Shown here piece after piece: positions 35,265 to 44,310 of a stretch of DNA of 57,845 nt; within the stretch, counting starts at the first letter, position 1; every line of letters starts with the position of its first letter. The translations under genes were made by a program, and so were the position numbers. Under the pieces are notes generated by a model that was given only the letters and a program-made list of their open reading frames with translations, did not search any database and was not told the origin of the DNA. This stretch comes from Anaerobacillus alkaliphilus (lineage in GTDB: Bacteria; Bacillota; Bacilli; Bacillales; Anaerobacillaceae): the NCBI RefSeq assembly GCF_004116265.1, contig NZ_QOUX01000033.1, positions 1 through 57,845 of the forward strand, written 5' to 3'.

Positions 35265-36183
35265 TTAATTCACCTACTCTCTCCATTCCACTTTTACCTG
35301 TCGCAATATCAATGAATATTTCATGTAAGGTAATTCGATCAATGTTTAATTCATTTATAATTAACTGTTCAGGTAGATGTTTTATCCATGTGGCTGGGTT
35401 CACATTATTAGTTAAGTATAAGATCGATGTATTCCCATCTTGTTCCACTCGCTGTACTTCTGGGAGTCGCTCTAAAGTACTTTTTTCATTTTTTCCTCGG
35501 ATGGTACATTTGAAATTGGCATATTCCGTTTTAACTTCATCCATCGTTCCATAGATAACTTTTTGCCCTTTGTTTATCATGAATAAGCGATCTGCTAACT
35601 CTTCTACTATATTCATTTGATGAGAGGATAATAGAATAGCGGTTCCTTTCTTGGCTAATTTACGTATTTCCTCTTTAAAGATATTTTGACTAACTGGGTC
35701 AAGGCCTGAGAATGGCTCATCCAGAATAAGGAATTCAGGTTCATGGATAATTGAAGCTACAAATTGTACTTTTTGCCCCATCCCTTTTGAAAGCTCTTCA
35801 ACGGATACGTTTTCTTTTCCTTCTAGATCAAATTTTTTCAAGTAATCTAGTGCTCGTTCTTTTGCTTTCTTAAGTGGATAATCTTTGAGTTCTGCAAGGT
35901 ACAATAAAATGTCCATTATTTTTACATTTTTGTATAAACCACGCTCTTCAGGCAAGTAGCCAATTTTGTTTCGTGGGATATCAAGGTGGTTGTGAAATGT
36001 AATGGAACCCTCATCCGGATACATAATTCCCATAATATTACGTATTGTAGTTGATTTTCCAGCACCATTAGGGCCTAGTATTGCCATGATTTCTCCTTTC
36101 CTAACTTCAAAGGAAATGTTTTGAAGAACCCTTACTTCTTTAAATGACTTGCCCAAATTTTCCACGGTTAACATTGTTTCCAT
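35257..36183 (-). CDS. ABC transporter ATP-binding protein, NatA-like
   Basis: 308 residues. Walker A GPNGAGKST, signature ELSKGMGQKVQ (LSKGM rather than LSGGQ, common in NatA/DrrA types), Walker B LILDEPFSGLDP, switch H in LSSHQMN, and the C-terminal DUF4162-like tail. ATG 36183 has AAAGG upstream; the in-frame TTG 36195 abuts it. Pairs with the permease as an exporter, maybe of Na+. Confidence 0.88.
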   Translation of the reverse strand: METMLTVENLGKSFKEVRVLQNISFEVRKGEIMAILGPNGAGKSTTIRNIMGIMYPDEGSITFHNHLDIPRNKIGYLPEERGLYKNVKIMDILLYLAELKDYPLKKAKERALDYLKKFDLEGKENVSVEELSKGMGQKVQFVASIIHEPEFLILDEPFSGLDPVSQNIFKEEIRKLAKKGTAILLSSHQMNIVEELADRLFMINKGQKVIYGTMDEVKTEYANFKCTIRGKNEKSTLERLPEVQRVEQDGNTSILYLTNNVNPATWIKHLPEQLIINELNIDRITLHEIFIDIATGKSGMERVGELNA

Positions 36184-36572
36184 CCAAGCACTCAACCTTT
36201 CTAATTCTTTAGTTAAAGTACAATCTACCTTTTTTTACGTAATATTGTGAAAAAGGTTTCAACATCGGGTTATAAAATAGCTCGACGCTCCCTGTTGGAA
36301 TTTCTACTTCGTAGTAGACTTTATACTGTGTAGCAAGTAATTAACCCAACTACTCATAGATTGAAATTGTTAAACAATTCTTTTCACACAAAATTTGTTA
36401 TTTTCTGGTATTATTTTTTTATGAGGAATCATTAGTTCGTGAAGGTTTTCACTTAAACTATCAGGCGATACTTGAAAAAATAAAATGACAATAATGAAAA
36501 ATTTCAATTGAATTAATTTGTTGCAGTTAGGTTTTACTTACAAAATATCATTTTTATATGGGGGGGAAAAAT
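36184..36572. other. intergenic region between ABC exporter and hydrolase
   Basis: AT-rich divergent promoter region. It holds a ~45-bp motif at 36429-36473 (TCATTAG, GTGAAGG, ACTTAAACTATC) that recurs at 39310-39356. No gene seen. Confidence 0.45.
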
Positions 36573-37406
36573 TTGGGTAAAGTTAGGCAGGACTTTGTTC
36601 AAGTTAAAGGCAGGAGGATATTTATAAATATAGTAGGTGAGGGAGAAGTTATTATTTTCCTTCATGGTGGTCCTGGTAGTAATCATAAATTCTTTCTCCC
36701 CCATGTGCTACCATTATCCGAGAATTTCAAACTAGTTTTATATGATCAAAGTGGTTGTGGTAAGTCCGATCACTTAGTAAATAACGACTATTCAATGGAG
36801 GATGAAGTGGAAACTCTAGAGATGCTTAGGCAAAAGCTTAAGTTAGATAAGCTAAACTTATTTGGTGAATCTTGGGGTACAATACTTGCATTACTTTATG
36901 CCACCACGCATCCTGACAAGGTAAATAAATTATTTTTAACGGCAGCAATTGGAATTAGTTCCAATGGTTACAAACAATTCCCAAAAGAGCTATTAAAAAG
37001 AATGACGATACTAGATAAAATTAAACTTTTCATAGTCGATAAAAAAATGAAAAAAGGTAAAGCAAGTATGAAAGAAATGTTGAAAGTAATAGATCCTTAT
37101 TATGTATATTCGTGCGATAATTTACAAAAGAAAGATCAGACACCTATTAATAGTGTAGTAAACAATCGCATAGGTACTGATATTAGCAATAATTATGATT
37201 TAATTCCTAAGGTACACGCGTTATCAAATATTCCTATCATTGTCGCACAAGGAAGCGATGATATTATAAAACCAACTAAAATAAAGGAGCTTCTTTTAGA
37301 TTATATACCTCATGCTAGGTTAGTTGAAATTGAAAACAGTGGACACTGGACTGTTGTAGAGAAATCATCTGAACTAAATAGAATAGCAACAGAATTTTTT
37401 CAGTAA
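36573..37406 (+). CDS. alpha/beta hydrolase, proline-iminopeptidase-like
   Basis: 277 residues. LHGGPGSNHKF (oxyanion loop), GESWGT (nucleophile serine), GSDD (aspartate) and NSGHW (histidine) complete the triad of S33-type hydrolases. No signal peptide. TTG 36573 is preferred because GGGGGG stands ~6 nt upstream; ATG 36558 overlaps that G-run. Monocistronic. Substrate unknown. Confidence 0.8.
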   Translation: MGKVRQDFVQVKGRRIFINIVGEGEVIIFLHGGPGSNHKFFLPHVLPLSENFKLVLYDQSGCGKSDHLVNNDYSMEDEVETLEMLRQKLKLDKLNLFGESWGTILALLYATTHPDKVNKLFLTAAIGISSNGYKQFPKELLKRMTILDKIKLFIVDKKMKKGKASMKEMLKVIDPYYVYSCDNLQKKDQTPINSVVNNRIGTDISNNYDLIPKVHALSNIPIIVAQGSDDIIKPTKIKELLLDYIPHARLVEIENSGHWTVVEKSSELNRIATEFFQ

Positions 37407-37419
37407 TTTCACAGTTTAA

Positions 37420-37575
37420 CTTTTTGAACTACCGAGTGCGTACTTACAGGATAAACAAAAATGGTTGATAGGATGCACCTTTTATATTTGTATATATGTT
37501 ATCCAAGCAAATTGGTTTAGAACTTTCCTTGGAGCCACTGTGGGCTTGATTGGACTTGAAAGGCTGAAGCAATGA
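37420..37575 (+). pseudogene. possible gene remnant with a membrane segment
   Basis: Open frame of ~51 codons without a start, ending LGATVGLIGLERLKQ and TGA at 37575, with a hydrophobic stretch around WLIGCTFYICIYVIQ. It looks like a protein C terminus, but I cannot name the family; chance opening is possible. Confidence 0.3.
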
Positions 37576-37739
37576 TTTCGCTAGGCGAAATGTTTATCAT
37601 ACCAACTTCTCCAAAAAAAGTCCTATCGTTGTTTACATCTATAACCATAATTTCCTACTATATAAATCAGGAAGCAAGATAAATATAGGCTGTTTTAGTA
37701 TCTATATTAACAGTAAAGTTGAGAAGCGTAGATTAAATT

Positions 37740-37800
37740 TAGCCAAATTATGCGTTGCTATATACAGCCAATGCATAACTTGGCTTTTTGTTTTCTAGAA
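37740..37800 (+). terminator. orphan terminator hairpin
   Basis: AGCCAA-A-TTATGC pairs with GCATAA-C-TTGGCT, followed by TTTTTG. No intact gene precedes it; it may have ended the remnant at 37420. Confidence 0.65.
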
Positions 37801-37900
37801 TTATACTCCAATTTATACATGGTTTAGTTGCCCACCAAAACATCAGGCTTGCCTCTTGCATTTTTATCATTAGTGTTTTTAATTTATATTTTTGAAAAAC

Positions 37901-37926
37901 TGTAACTTTTGTAAAAGTAATTCGTC
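37901..37926 (+). promoter_or_regulatory. ECF-type autoregulatory promoter
   Basis: TGTAAC (37901-37906), 16-bp spacer, CGTC (37923-37926): the AAC/CGTC pattern of Bacillus ECF promoters (SigX, SigM, SigW), 30 bp before the sigma-factor start. Confidence 0.75.
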
Positions 37927-37955
37927 TTTAAAGAAACAAATTTTATAAAGTTAAG

Positions 37956-38501
37956 ATGGGAGAGTTGAACATATTGGAAGAAGGATTAAAAAAAGAAAGA
38001 TTACATGAATGGTACCATTTTTATAGTGAAGATATTTACCGATTTATCCTAATGATGTTAGGTGATGATGAACAGGCGAAAGACCTAACCCATGATACTT
38101 TTATTAAGGCATATAACAGTATGGACTTATTCAAGGGTGATGTAAACGATAAGAACTGGCTATATTTTATTGCAAGAAATATTACGATTGATTATATGCG
38201 TAAAAGAAAACCGATATTGTTTATGATCGATTCTTTTAGTGCGGTTATATCTAAAAATCATATTCCGGATAATATTGCCCTTTTAGGAGAAAGGGAAGAA
38301 CAATTGTATTGTTCTTTAAGGAAGTTAAAACGTTCTTATAGAGAGTTGATTATCTTAAGAAAAATTAAAGAATTGTCAATTCGTGAAACAGCTGAAGTCT
38401 TAAATTGGAGCGAAGGAAAGGTAAAGGTTACGTTGCATCGGGCGTTGTTAGCTTTAAAAAATCAAATGGAAAAAGAGGGGTTCTATTATGAAACAATATA
38501 A
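37956..38501 (+). CDS. ECF-type RNA polymerase sigma factor
   Basis: 181 residues. Region 2: FYSEDIYRFILMMLGDDEQAKDLTHDTFIKAY and NWLYFIARNITIDYMRKRK; region 4: RSYRELIILRKIKELSIRETAEVLNWSEGKVKVTLHRAL. No extra domains. ATG 37956 has no site upstream; GGGAG inside the first codons could serve TTG 37974, so the start is uncertain. Overlaps its partner gene by 14 bp and is preceded by its own type of promoter, so autoregulation is likely. Signal unknown; closeness to envelope and osmotic genes suggests cell-surface stress. Confidence 0.88.
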   Translation: MGELNILEEGLKKERLHEWYHFYSEDIYRFILMMLGDDEQAKDLTHDTFIKAYNSMDLFKGDVNDKNWLYFIARNITIDYMRKRKPILFMIDSFSAVISKNHIPDNIALLGEREEQLYCSLRKLKRSYRELIILRKIKELSIRETAEVLNWSEGKVKVTLHRALLALKNQMEKEGFYYETI

Positions 38502-39264
38502 TGATAAAACAACTTATGAAGAGACGTTTAAACAATATAAAACTATTGATTTCCCTGACAAAAATAGAGTGTATTCAAGGATTTTAAAAACTATTGACGA
38601 GTCAAAAGACAAACAAAAATTCAATCATGTAATAAAACCTATAATCCCGACAGCAATGGCTGCTGTTCTATTAGTGTTTGTTGGTTATTTCCTAATAAAT
38701 AATATTATTATAGGTGACAATCTTAATCAAAACTACGTACAAGAAGAATTTCCTAATACAGGAGAATACCAATCTCTTGAAAAGGAGTTGTCGGAAAAAC
38801 TGGGAACCACTTTTCTTGTTCCTATCCACGAAAACCTTGAAATTGGAGTTGTTTTATATTTAGTTAATACTCACAAAACTCCTAGTGGAGAGATTACTGA
38901 AGAACCTTCAGGGGTCATCATTGCGTATGGATTAGAAGAAAACTTAAAAAAAGATAAGGAAGGTTTTTATCATGACCTAACCCAAATGGGAGAAATTCTT
39001 ACTGCTACTTATTTAGAAGAAAAAGATGTACTGGTCAGTGTTTCAACTCTCGATTATACGGGGGTGGTATTTGACGAAATTATGGAAATAGGAGGAAAGA
39101 GTGTCCCTTACAGATATGTAAAAATGGGAAAACATGAAGAAATAAATTTTAAAGTACAAACTAGTGATATCGATTATGTTTTTATTCACAAGTTAGTTGA
39201 AGGAAATGAATTAGATGATACAATTTCTTTCATACAATCCTTTATAAAAAAGGTTGAGGGGTAG
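38488..39264 (+). CDS. probable anti-sigma factor, single-pass membrane protein
   Basis: 258 residues. ~50 cytosolic residues, one membrane helix (IIPTAMAAVLLVFVGYFLI), ~180 extracytoplasmic residues. No zinc HxxxCxxC motif. AGAGGGG ribosome site; overlaps the sigma gene. Topology and position match anti-sigma factors of ECF pairs; the outer domain is not one I recognise. Confidence 0.7.
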   Translation: MKQYNDKTTYEETFKQYKTIDFPDKNRVYSRILKTIDESKDKQKFNHVIKPIIPTAMAAVLLVFVGYFLINNIIIGDNLNQNYVQEEFPNTGEYQSLEKELSEKLGTTFLVPIHENLEIGVVLYLVNTHKTPSGEITEEPSGVIIAYGLEENLKKDKEGFYHDLTQMGEILTATYLEEKDVLVSVSTLDYTGVVFDEIMEIGGKSVPYRYVKMGKHEEINFKVQTSDIDYVFIHKLVEGNELDDTISFIQSFIKKVEG

Positions 39265-39473
39265 CTATTTTTCTGTGATACAAGAAATAAAGAGTATATG
39301 ATGTAATCTTCATTAGGAAATTGTGAAGGATTGTACTTAAACTATCGTATTGCTTATATGTTGAAGAAGAAAAATGAAAAACCACAGATACATTTTACTG
39401 CACAGTACAACGATACTATCCAGTACAAAACTCTAATTCCAAATGGCTAGATTACGTTCGTGTGTGAATAGAA

Positions 39474-39512
39474 AAGAAGTTAGCCTCCCTATGAGAGACT
39501 AACTTCTTTATT
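39474..39512. terminator. bidirectional terminator
   Basis: AAGAAGTTAG / CTAACTTCTT, perfect 10 bp with a 15-nt loop, T-rich on both sides, between convergent genes. Confidence 0.8.
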
Positions 39513-39519
39513 TATGCAT

Positions 39520-40392
39520 TTAATTTACCCATTCATTAATCAATTCTCGATTTTCTTCAATCCATTTTTTGGCGCCTTCAAGAGGGTCTTCGGCAGTTTC
39601 CACATAATCGATAAGCTCGCCAATTTGTTGGTCATTCATTTTCCAGTTCTTAAACCACTGGCTAACCTCTGGATAATCTTCTTCAAATCCATGCCTTGTA
39701 GCATGGTGAATTTTTTCAATTCCACCGAATGTGTTTTGCGGGTCCTCTAGGAACTTCAAATCATATCTAGAGAATACCCAGTGTGGACTCCAAAGTGGTA
39801 CCACGATTGCTTCTTCTTTTCCTATGGCACTTGCAACTGCCCCTAACATTGCAGGTTCAGAGCTTGCTAGTAGATCAAACTCAAGCTGATAATCTTTTAT
39901 TAGTTGTTCTGTAACTTCCATCGTACCTGCGCCAGGATCGAAACCGATAATTTTTCCATCAAACAACTCTTTATGTGCGTTTAAATGTTCGACACTATTA
40001 ATCTCTTTTAAATAGGTGGGAACCACAAGTCCTACTTTGGCATTATCAAACCAAGTAGCTTCTGAGAAATTAACCGTATCTTGATATCTTTCTAGATAAT
40101 TTGCATCTTGGACTGGTAACCATACCTCTAAACTAACATCTAACTCTCCACCATCTAAAGCTGACATTGTAACACCCATGTCTAATAAGTTTAATTGGAC
40201 GCTATAACCTTTTTCTTCTAAAATTGCCTTCCACATATTTGTTACTGCAATATTTTCGGCCCATAATATTTGACCAATTGTTATTTCTTTTGTAGCTGTT
40301 TGTTCACTGTTCGTTTCCTGATTTGTGCTTCCACATGCTGTCAGTAAAGCAACCATTAGCAACGCAAAGATATAATTTTTCCATTTGTTCAT
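39520..40392 (-). CDS. glycine betaine/choline ABC transporter substrate-binding lipoprotein (OpuAC-like)
   Basis: 290 residues. Lipoprotein signal peptide with lipobox LTAC-GS, then an OpuAC/ProX-type domain (ITIGQILWAENIAVTNMW; EVWLPV; VVPLWSPHWVF). Tryptophans in these motifs form the aromatic cage for quaternary ammonium. No ATPase or permease gene is next to it, so it must pair with a distant transporter. AAGGAGAG upstream; GbsR-like dyad at 40426. Confidence 0.85.
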   Translation of the reverse strand: MNKWKNYIFALLMVALLTACGSTNQETNSEQTATKEITIGQILWAENIAVTNMWKAILEEKGYSVQLNLLDMGVTMSALDGGELDVSLEVWLPVQDANYLERYQDTVNFSEATWFDNAKVGLVVPTYLKEINSVEHLNAHKELFDGKIIGFDPGAGTMEVTEQLIKDYQLEFDLLASSEPAMLGAVASAIGKEEAIVVPLWSPHWVFSRYDLKFLEDPQNTFGGIEKIHHATRHGFEEDYPEVSQWFKNWKMNDQQIGELIDYVETAEDPLEGAKKWIEENRELINEWVN

Positions 40393-40425
40393 GTAAAATC
40401 TCTCCTTTTGTTTGAAATATTTAAA

Positions 40426-40456
40426 ACGTTAAATTAATTAAGAAAAAATTTAACGT
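40426..40456. promoter_or_regulatory. putative GbsR operator upstream of the OpuAC-like gene
   Basis: ACGTTAAATT (40426-40435) and AATTTAACGT (40447-40456), perfect 10-bp arms with an 11-bp spacer. Half-sites match those at betA and gbsA. Confidence 0.6.
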
Positions 40457-40547
40457 AAGTACAACAATAAATGAAACTAGCTCTTATGAAATAGAGAAGT
40501 GAAGGGTTGTAGAGTCTATAGGCAATATATTGCCTATAGACTCGCTT

Positions 40548-41099
40548 CTATTCTTGAGAATCCTTAGGTATAAACTCAAATATCTTACCACTTCGGATAC
40601 TTGTCACTAAGTCATCCAACCAGTGATAGTATGTCTTAGACTCTTCTAATTGATCGTAGTATTTTTTAGCCTCCGCCACAATTTCTGGCGTACTGGTGGA
40701 GTCTTTTATTACGTCGATGAAGTCTTCTTGTGCTTCCTCAATAGCTTCCATATTTGTTTTAACTTCTCGCTCCCACATCTGACAGTAAAACACCATAAAT
40801 GAACGAAAGAAGTTTTTTTCAGCTACATAGGTGTGTTTCCTAGAACCGCGTGTGAATGTTTTCTTTACCATTTCTATTTCTTGGAGCTTACGTACACTCG
40901 TACTCATACTCGGTTTGCTCATTTCAAGCTCCGTTCGCATTTCATCAAGAGTCATTTGATCTTTAAAGTACATCGTTGCGTATAAATTTGCAGCAGCAGG
41001 TGTTACACCGTATAAGTCCATTGTCTCTGCAATCGCTCCAATGACTTTATCTTTTGCTTCTTCTATTTTACTTCTGGATCTTTCAGTGGATTCGCTCAT
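40548..41099 (-). CDS. gbsR: GbsR/MarR-type choline-sensing repressor
   Basis: 183 residues. MarR-like winged helix: TLDEMRTELEMSKPSMSTSVRKLQEIEMVKK with the wing TRGSRKHTY, in a GbsR-type frame (AANLYATMYFKD). In B. subtilis GbsR represses choline import and oxidation genes until choline binds. Divergent from gbsA, with AAGGAGT upstream. An operator copy lies in each of the two promoter regions. Confidence 0.9.
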   Translation of the reverse strand: MSESTERSRSKIEEAKDKVIGAIAETMDLYGVTPAAANLYATMYFKDQMTLDEMRTELEMSKPSMSTSVRKLQEIEMVKKTFTRGSRKHTYVAEKNFFRSFMVFYCQMWEREVKTNMEAIEEAQEDFIDVIKDSTSTPEIVAEAKKYYDQLEESKTYYHWLDDLVTSIRSGKIFEFIPKDSQE

Positions 41100-41129
41100 A
41101 AGTTACTCCTTCAATAATAAGTTAAGCGC

Positions 41130-41148
41130 GTTAAAAATTTATTTAATC
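41130..41148. promoter_or_regulatory. putative GbsR operator, gbsR side
   Basis: GTTAAAAATTTATTTAATC, the exact reverse complement (19 of 19) of the operator at 41311-41329. Suggests negative autoregulation. Confidence 0.65.
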
Positions 41149-41273
41149 TTCTTTATAATTTTTACAGAATTCAGAATAAATGTCAAATAAAAAACTTTGT
41201 TTAAACTGATTATTAATTCCTGTGAACCTAGTGATATCAACATTTTGTGTTAAGTTTAAACTTTTTTTTATCT

Positions 41274-41302
41274 TTGACAGCCATAAAAAACCATGTTATC
41301 CT
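41274..41302 (+). promoter_or_regulatory. sigma-A promoter of gbsA
   Basis: -35 TTGACA (41274-41279), 17-bp spacer, -10 TATCCT (41297-41302). Confidence 0.7.
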
Positions 41303-41310
41303 GTTCAAAA

Positions 41311-41329
41311 GATTAAATAAATTTTTAAC
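41311..41329. promoter_or_regulatory. putative GbsR operator, gbsA side
   Basis: GATTAAATAAATTTTTAAC begins 9 bp after the -10, where a bound repressor would block elongation or initiation. Confidence 0.65.
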
Positions 41330-41350
41330 AAACTTAATATATATATAAAA

Positions 41351-42838
41351 ATGGAGTTGATAAATTTGAAGCTAAAACAACAGCAATACATTAACGGTAA
41401 ATGGGTTGAGGCGATTTCTGGTAATAAGCGTGATATTATTAATCCGTTTAATCAAGAAGTTATTGCTACTGTTCCAGAAGGGGACGAAGTGGATGCAAGA
41501 GCAGCAATTGCTGCAGCAAGAGTAGCTTTTGATAACGGAGAATGGTCTTCTACTCCAGCAACAGAGCGAGGAGCTATTGTAAGGAAAATTGCTGAGTTAG
41601 TAGAACGAGATAATGAAGAACTTGCTAGATTAGAGTCATTAGATACTGGCAAAACAGTAGAAGAAAGCCGTGGAGATATGAATGATATCGCTGGGGTATT
41701 TCGCTATTATGCAGAACTTGCAGATAAAAGTGGTGGGGAACTGATTGCTTCTCCTGTGCCAAACTCTATTAGTAAAGTAGTTTACGAACCAGTTGGTGTT
41801 TGTGGTCAAATTACCCCGTGGAATTATCCATTGCTTCAAGCGTCTTGGAAACTAGCTCCAGCACTTGTGACTGGAAATACTTTAATCATGAAGCCAAGTG
41901 AAATCACACCACTTACTACTATTAAAATATTCGAACTAATGGAAGAGGCAGGTGTGCCTGCTGGCGTTGCTAACCTAGTACTTGGACCTGGTAACACAGT
42001 TGGTGCAGAGTTATCAAGTAGCATTGATGTGGACTTGATCTCCTTTACAGGTGGAATTTTTACTGGGAAGAAAATAATGCAAGCAGCAAGCAGTAATGTG
42101 AAGAAGCTTGCACTTGAACTTGGTGGAAAAAACCCTAACATTATCTTTGCTGATGCTGACTTTGAGACAGCGGTAGATCAAGCATTAAATGCGGTATTCT
42201 TCCATGCAGGACAAATTTGTTCCGCAGGTACAAGGCTAATAATAGAAGAAAATATTCACGACAAGTTCGTTCGAGCACTTGTCGAGCGAGTGAAAAAGAT
42301 TAAGCTAGGAAGTGGATTTGACGAAACTACACAAATGGGCCCACTTATTTCAGCTGAGCACCTTTCGAAGGTAGAAAAGTATGTAGAAATGGGGATTACA
42401 GAAGGCGCTACACTAGCAGTTGGTGGTAGTCGACCAGAAGATCCAGAACTAAAAAACGGCTTCTTCTACCTACCTACTATTTTTACAGATTGCACAACAG
42501 ATATGAGGATTGTTCAAGATGAGGCTTTTGGGCCTGTAATTACGGTTGAGAAATTCCGAACAGAAGAGGAAGCGCTGAAGCTTGCGAATGACTCTATTTA
42601 CGGACTTGCTGGTGGGGTTTGGACGAACGATGTTGTCAAAGCTGAACGTTGTGTAGCCAAGATGCGCATGGGTACAGTTTGGATTAATGACTATAACGTT
42701 TACTTCCCTCACGCACCATGGGGTGGATTTAAGCAGTCTGGATTTGGACGTGAATTAGGAAGACTAGGTATCGAAGAATATACAGAAACAAAGCATATAT
42801 TCCAAAACTTAAACCCTAAACCAATTAATTGGTTCTAG
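41351..42838 (+). CDS. gbsA: betaine-aldehyde dehydrogenase
   Basis: 495 residues, aldehyde dehydrogenase family. PWNYPLLQASWKLAPAL, FTGGIFTGKKIM (NAD loop), LELGGKNPNIIF with the general-base Glu, and HAGQICSAGTRL with catalytic Cys; PHAPWGGFKQSGFGRELG at the C-terminus is typical of BADH. Converts betaine aldehyde to glycine betaine. The frame opens at ATG 41351 (MELINLKLKQQQYINGKW); TTG 41366, with GGAG 11 nt before it, is an alternative. Confidence 0.9.
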   Translation: MELINLKLKQQQYINGKWVEAISGNKRDIINPFNQEVIATVPEGDEVDARAAIAAARVAFDNGEWSSTPATERGAIVRKIAELVERDNEELARLESLDTGKTVEESRGDMNDIAGVFRYYAELADKSGGELIASPVPNSISKVVYEPVGVCGQITPWNYPLLQASWKLAPALVTGNTLIMKPSEITPLTTIKIFELMEEAGVPAGVANLVLGPGNTVGAELSSSIDVDLISFTGGIFTGKKIMQAASSNVKKLALELGGKNPNIIFADADFETAVDQALNAVFFHAGQICSAGTRLIIEENIHDKFVRALVERVKKIKLGSGFDETTQMGPLISAEHLSKVEKYVEMGITEGATLAVGGSRPEDPELKNGFFYLPTIFTDCTTDMRIVQDEAFGPVITVEKFRTEEEALKLANDSIYGLAGGVWTNDVVKAERCVAKMRMGTVWINDYNVYFPHAPWGGFKQSGFGRELGRLGIEEYTETKHIFQNLNPKPINWF

Positions 42839-42842
42839 GCCG

Positions 42843-42932
42843 GACAGAGGGACAGGTACACTGTCTTAATTAATGGGACAAAAAGTCGTTGTATCCAGAT
42901 GATGTAAGACGAGGGATCTGTCCCCTTGTCTT
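42843..42932. repeat. two GGGACAG/CTGTCCC dyads
   Basis: 42843-42865 and 42906-42932, the latter AAGACGAGGGATCTGTCCCC then TTGTCTT. Members of a short dispersed dyad family that recurs at 44576, 44802, 47862, 47908 and 48384. Confidence 0.65.
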
Positions 42933-42957
42933 TCCTTTGTACCTTCTAGAGCATTAA

Positions 42958-42991
42958 ACATCCCCTAGTCTGCACGACTAGGGGATGTCTT
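42958..42991. terminator. bidirectional terminator
   Basis: ACATCCCCTAGTC / GACTAGGGGATGT, 13 bp, loop of 5, between convergent gbsA and the transglycosylase gene. Confidence 0.85.
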
Positions 42992-42993
42992 CT

Positions 42994-44310
42994 TTATTTA
43001 TAAATTGTTACCGTTCTTGTTTGACCATTCCAATCTACTCTAGCTCCAATTTGTTCTGAGATGAAGCGAATTGGGACGAAGGTAACCCCGTTACGAATTA
43101 TAGGTGCAACGTCAATGGTATGGTGTGCTTGTAAACCATTATATGTAACTGAGATAGCTGGGCTACCATCCCGAAGTGTTAGAACCTTTCCATCCATCTT
43201 AATTGTTATTACTCTAGTAGAAGAATTCCAATGCACATTGGCTCCTAGACTCTCACTAATAAACCTCAGTGGTACAAGTGTACGACCATTTGTTGTATAC
43301 GGAGCCGCTGCTAAATTAACAGGTGAACCGTTCACTTGTGCAGTCGGATTATTAAGCTGCAAAATAATAGTAGGTGTTGTAGATAGCTCTAAGTAACTAC
43401 TAGCTACAAAACCTGTTCTACCGTCGGTTAATTGAACTGAATACCAACCAAAGTGGTTTTTACTAAAAACATTAGATTCATAAGTAAAGCCATTTAGGAT
43501 TTTTACTTTTTGATTTTTTTGTAGATTATCGATTTCGTTACTTGTGGTTGTTGGCCCCTGTCTTAATCTAACCTTGCTAGTAACTGTTGCGTAGTCACCT
43601 TTTTTAAGTAAATGTTTACTTCGTGTCAACTGACTATTGGTTGTTAAACTTCTTTTTGCAAACTTGATATTGTCACTGCTAGTAGAATCATATATGAAGT
43701 AACTACTATCAAAAGGCAAATCTCTTAATGTTAAGAAATTTTTGGTGTTTATTACTTTAAAGACTTTTTCTTGGTAGGCATCACGGTTTCTCTCACCAGT
43801 AGCTTGTACTATAGGGCTGTTTATTGGTTTTGTCCCGTTATACGCCATAACAGCGAAATACCAGTGTTCGATAAATTCTCTTTCATGGGCATTAACTTTT
43901 GGTAAATCGTTTCTTTTAAACATCGCATCTAGCATTCTAACACCTGTTTCAATGTTATACACAATATCATTTTTTAGCCTTTCTTGGTCATAAATTTGAT
44001 AGAGTGTTATCTGCATTATGCCAATACCGCCATCAGCTGTAATTATTGGACTACCATCTGTGTTAAAGTGTCTCCAGTCACTGCTTTCTACTTCGGCAAT
44101 ACCCTTCACAACTTCAGGGGGAACATTGAAGTCAAGTGCTGTTTCTGTTAGCAAACAATTAACCATTTGATATGATGGATTTACTCCAGGCTGTTGTTTA
44201 TACCCACATCTTTCTTCAACGGTACTTTTAGCAAAACCGGTAGTTGGTAGAAGGAATAGTCCAACAATAATAATTGGGATTAGTTTGTTTATTTTCAATA
44301 GCTGTTTCAT
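42994..44310 (-). CDS. secreted lytic transglycosylase with SH3 and copper-amine-oxidase-like stalk domains
   Basis: 438 residues. Signal peptide (LLKINKLIPIIIVGLFLLP...GFA), lysozyme-like SLT domain ~50-190 (GIAEVESSDW with catalytic Glu, GGIGIMQIT, MAYNG), bacterial SH3 ~245-310 (VRLRQGPTTTSNEI; GWYSVQL), then a Cu-amine-oxidase N-like stalk domain ~325-438 with two copies of LVPLRFISE / FVPIRFISE, usually surface anchoring. Likely cleaves peptidoglycan at the cell surface. Start at ATG 44310 with GGAGG; ATG 44322 overlaps that site. Confidence 0.88.
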   Translation of the reverse strand: MKQLLKINKLIPIIIVGLFLLPTTGFAKSTVEERCGYKQQPGVNPSYQMVNCLLTETALDFNVPPEVVKGIAEVESSDWRHFNTDGSPIITADGGIGIMQITLYQIYDQERLKNDIVYNIETGVRMLDAMFKRNDLPKVNAHEREFIEHWYFAVMAYNGTKPINSPIVQATGERNRDAYQEKVFKVINTKNFLTLRDLPFDSSYFIYDSTSSDNIKFAKRSLTTNSQLTRSKHLLKKGDYATVTSKVRLRQGPTTTSNEIDNLQKNQKVKILNGFTYESNVFSKNHFGWYSVQLTDGRTGFVASSYLELSTTPTIILQLNNPTAQVNGSPVNLAAAPYTTNGRTLVPLRFISESLGANVHWNSSTRVITIKMDGKVLTLRDGSPAISVTYNGLQAHHTIDVAPIIRNGVTFVPIRFISEQIGARVDWNGQTRTVTIYK

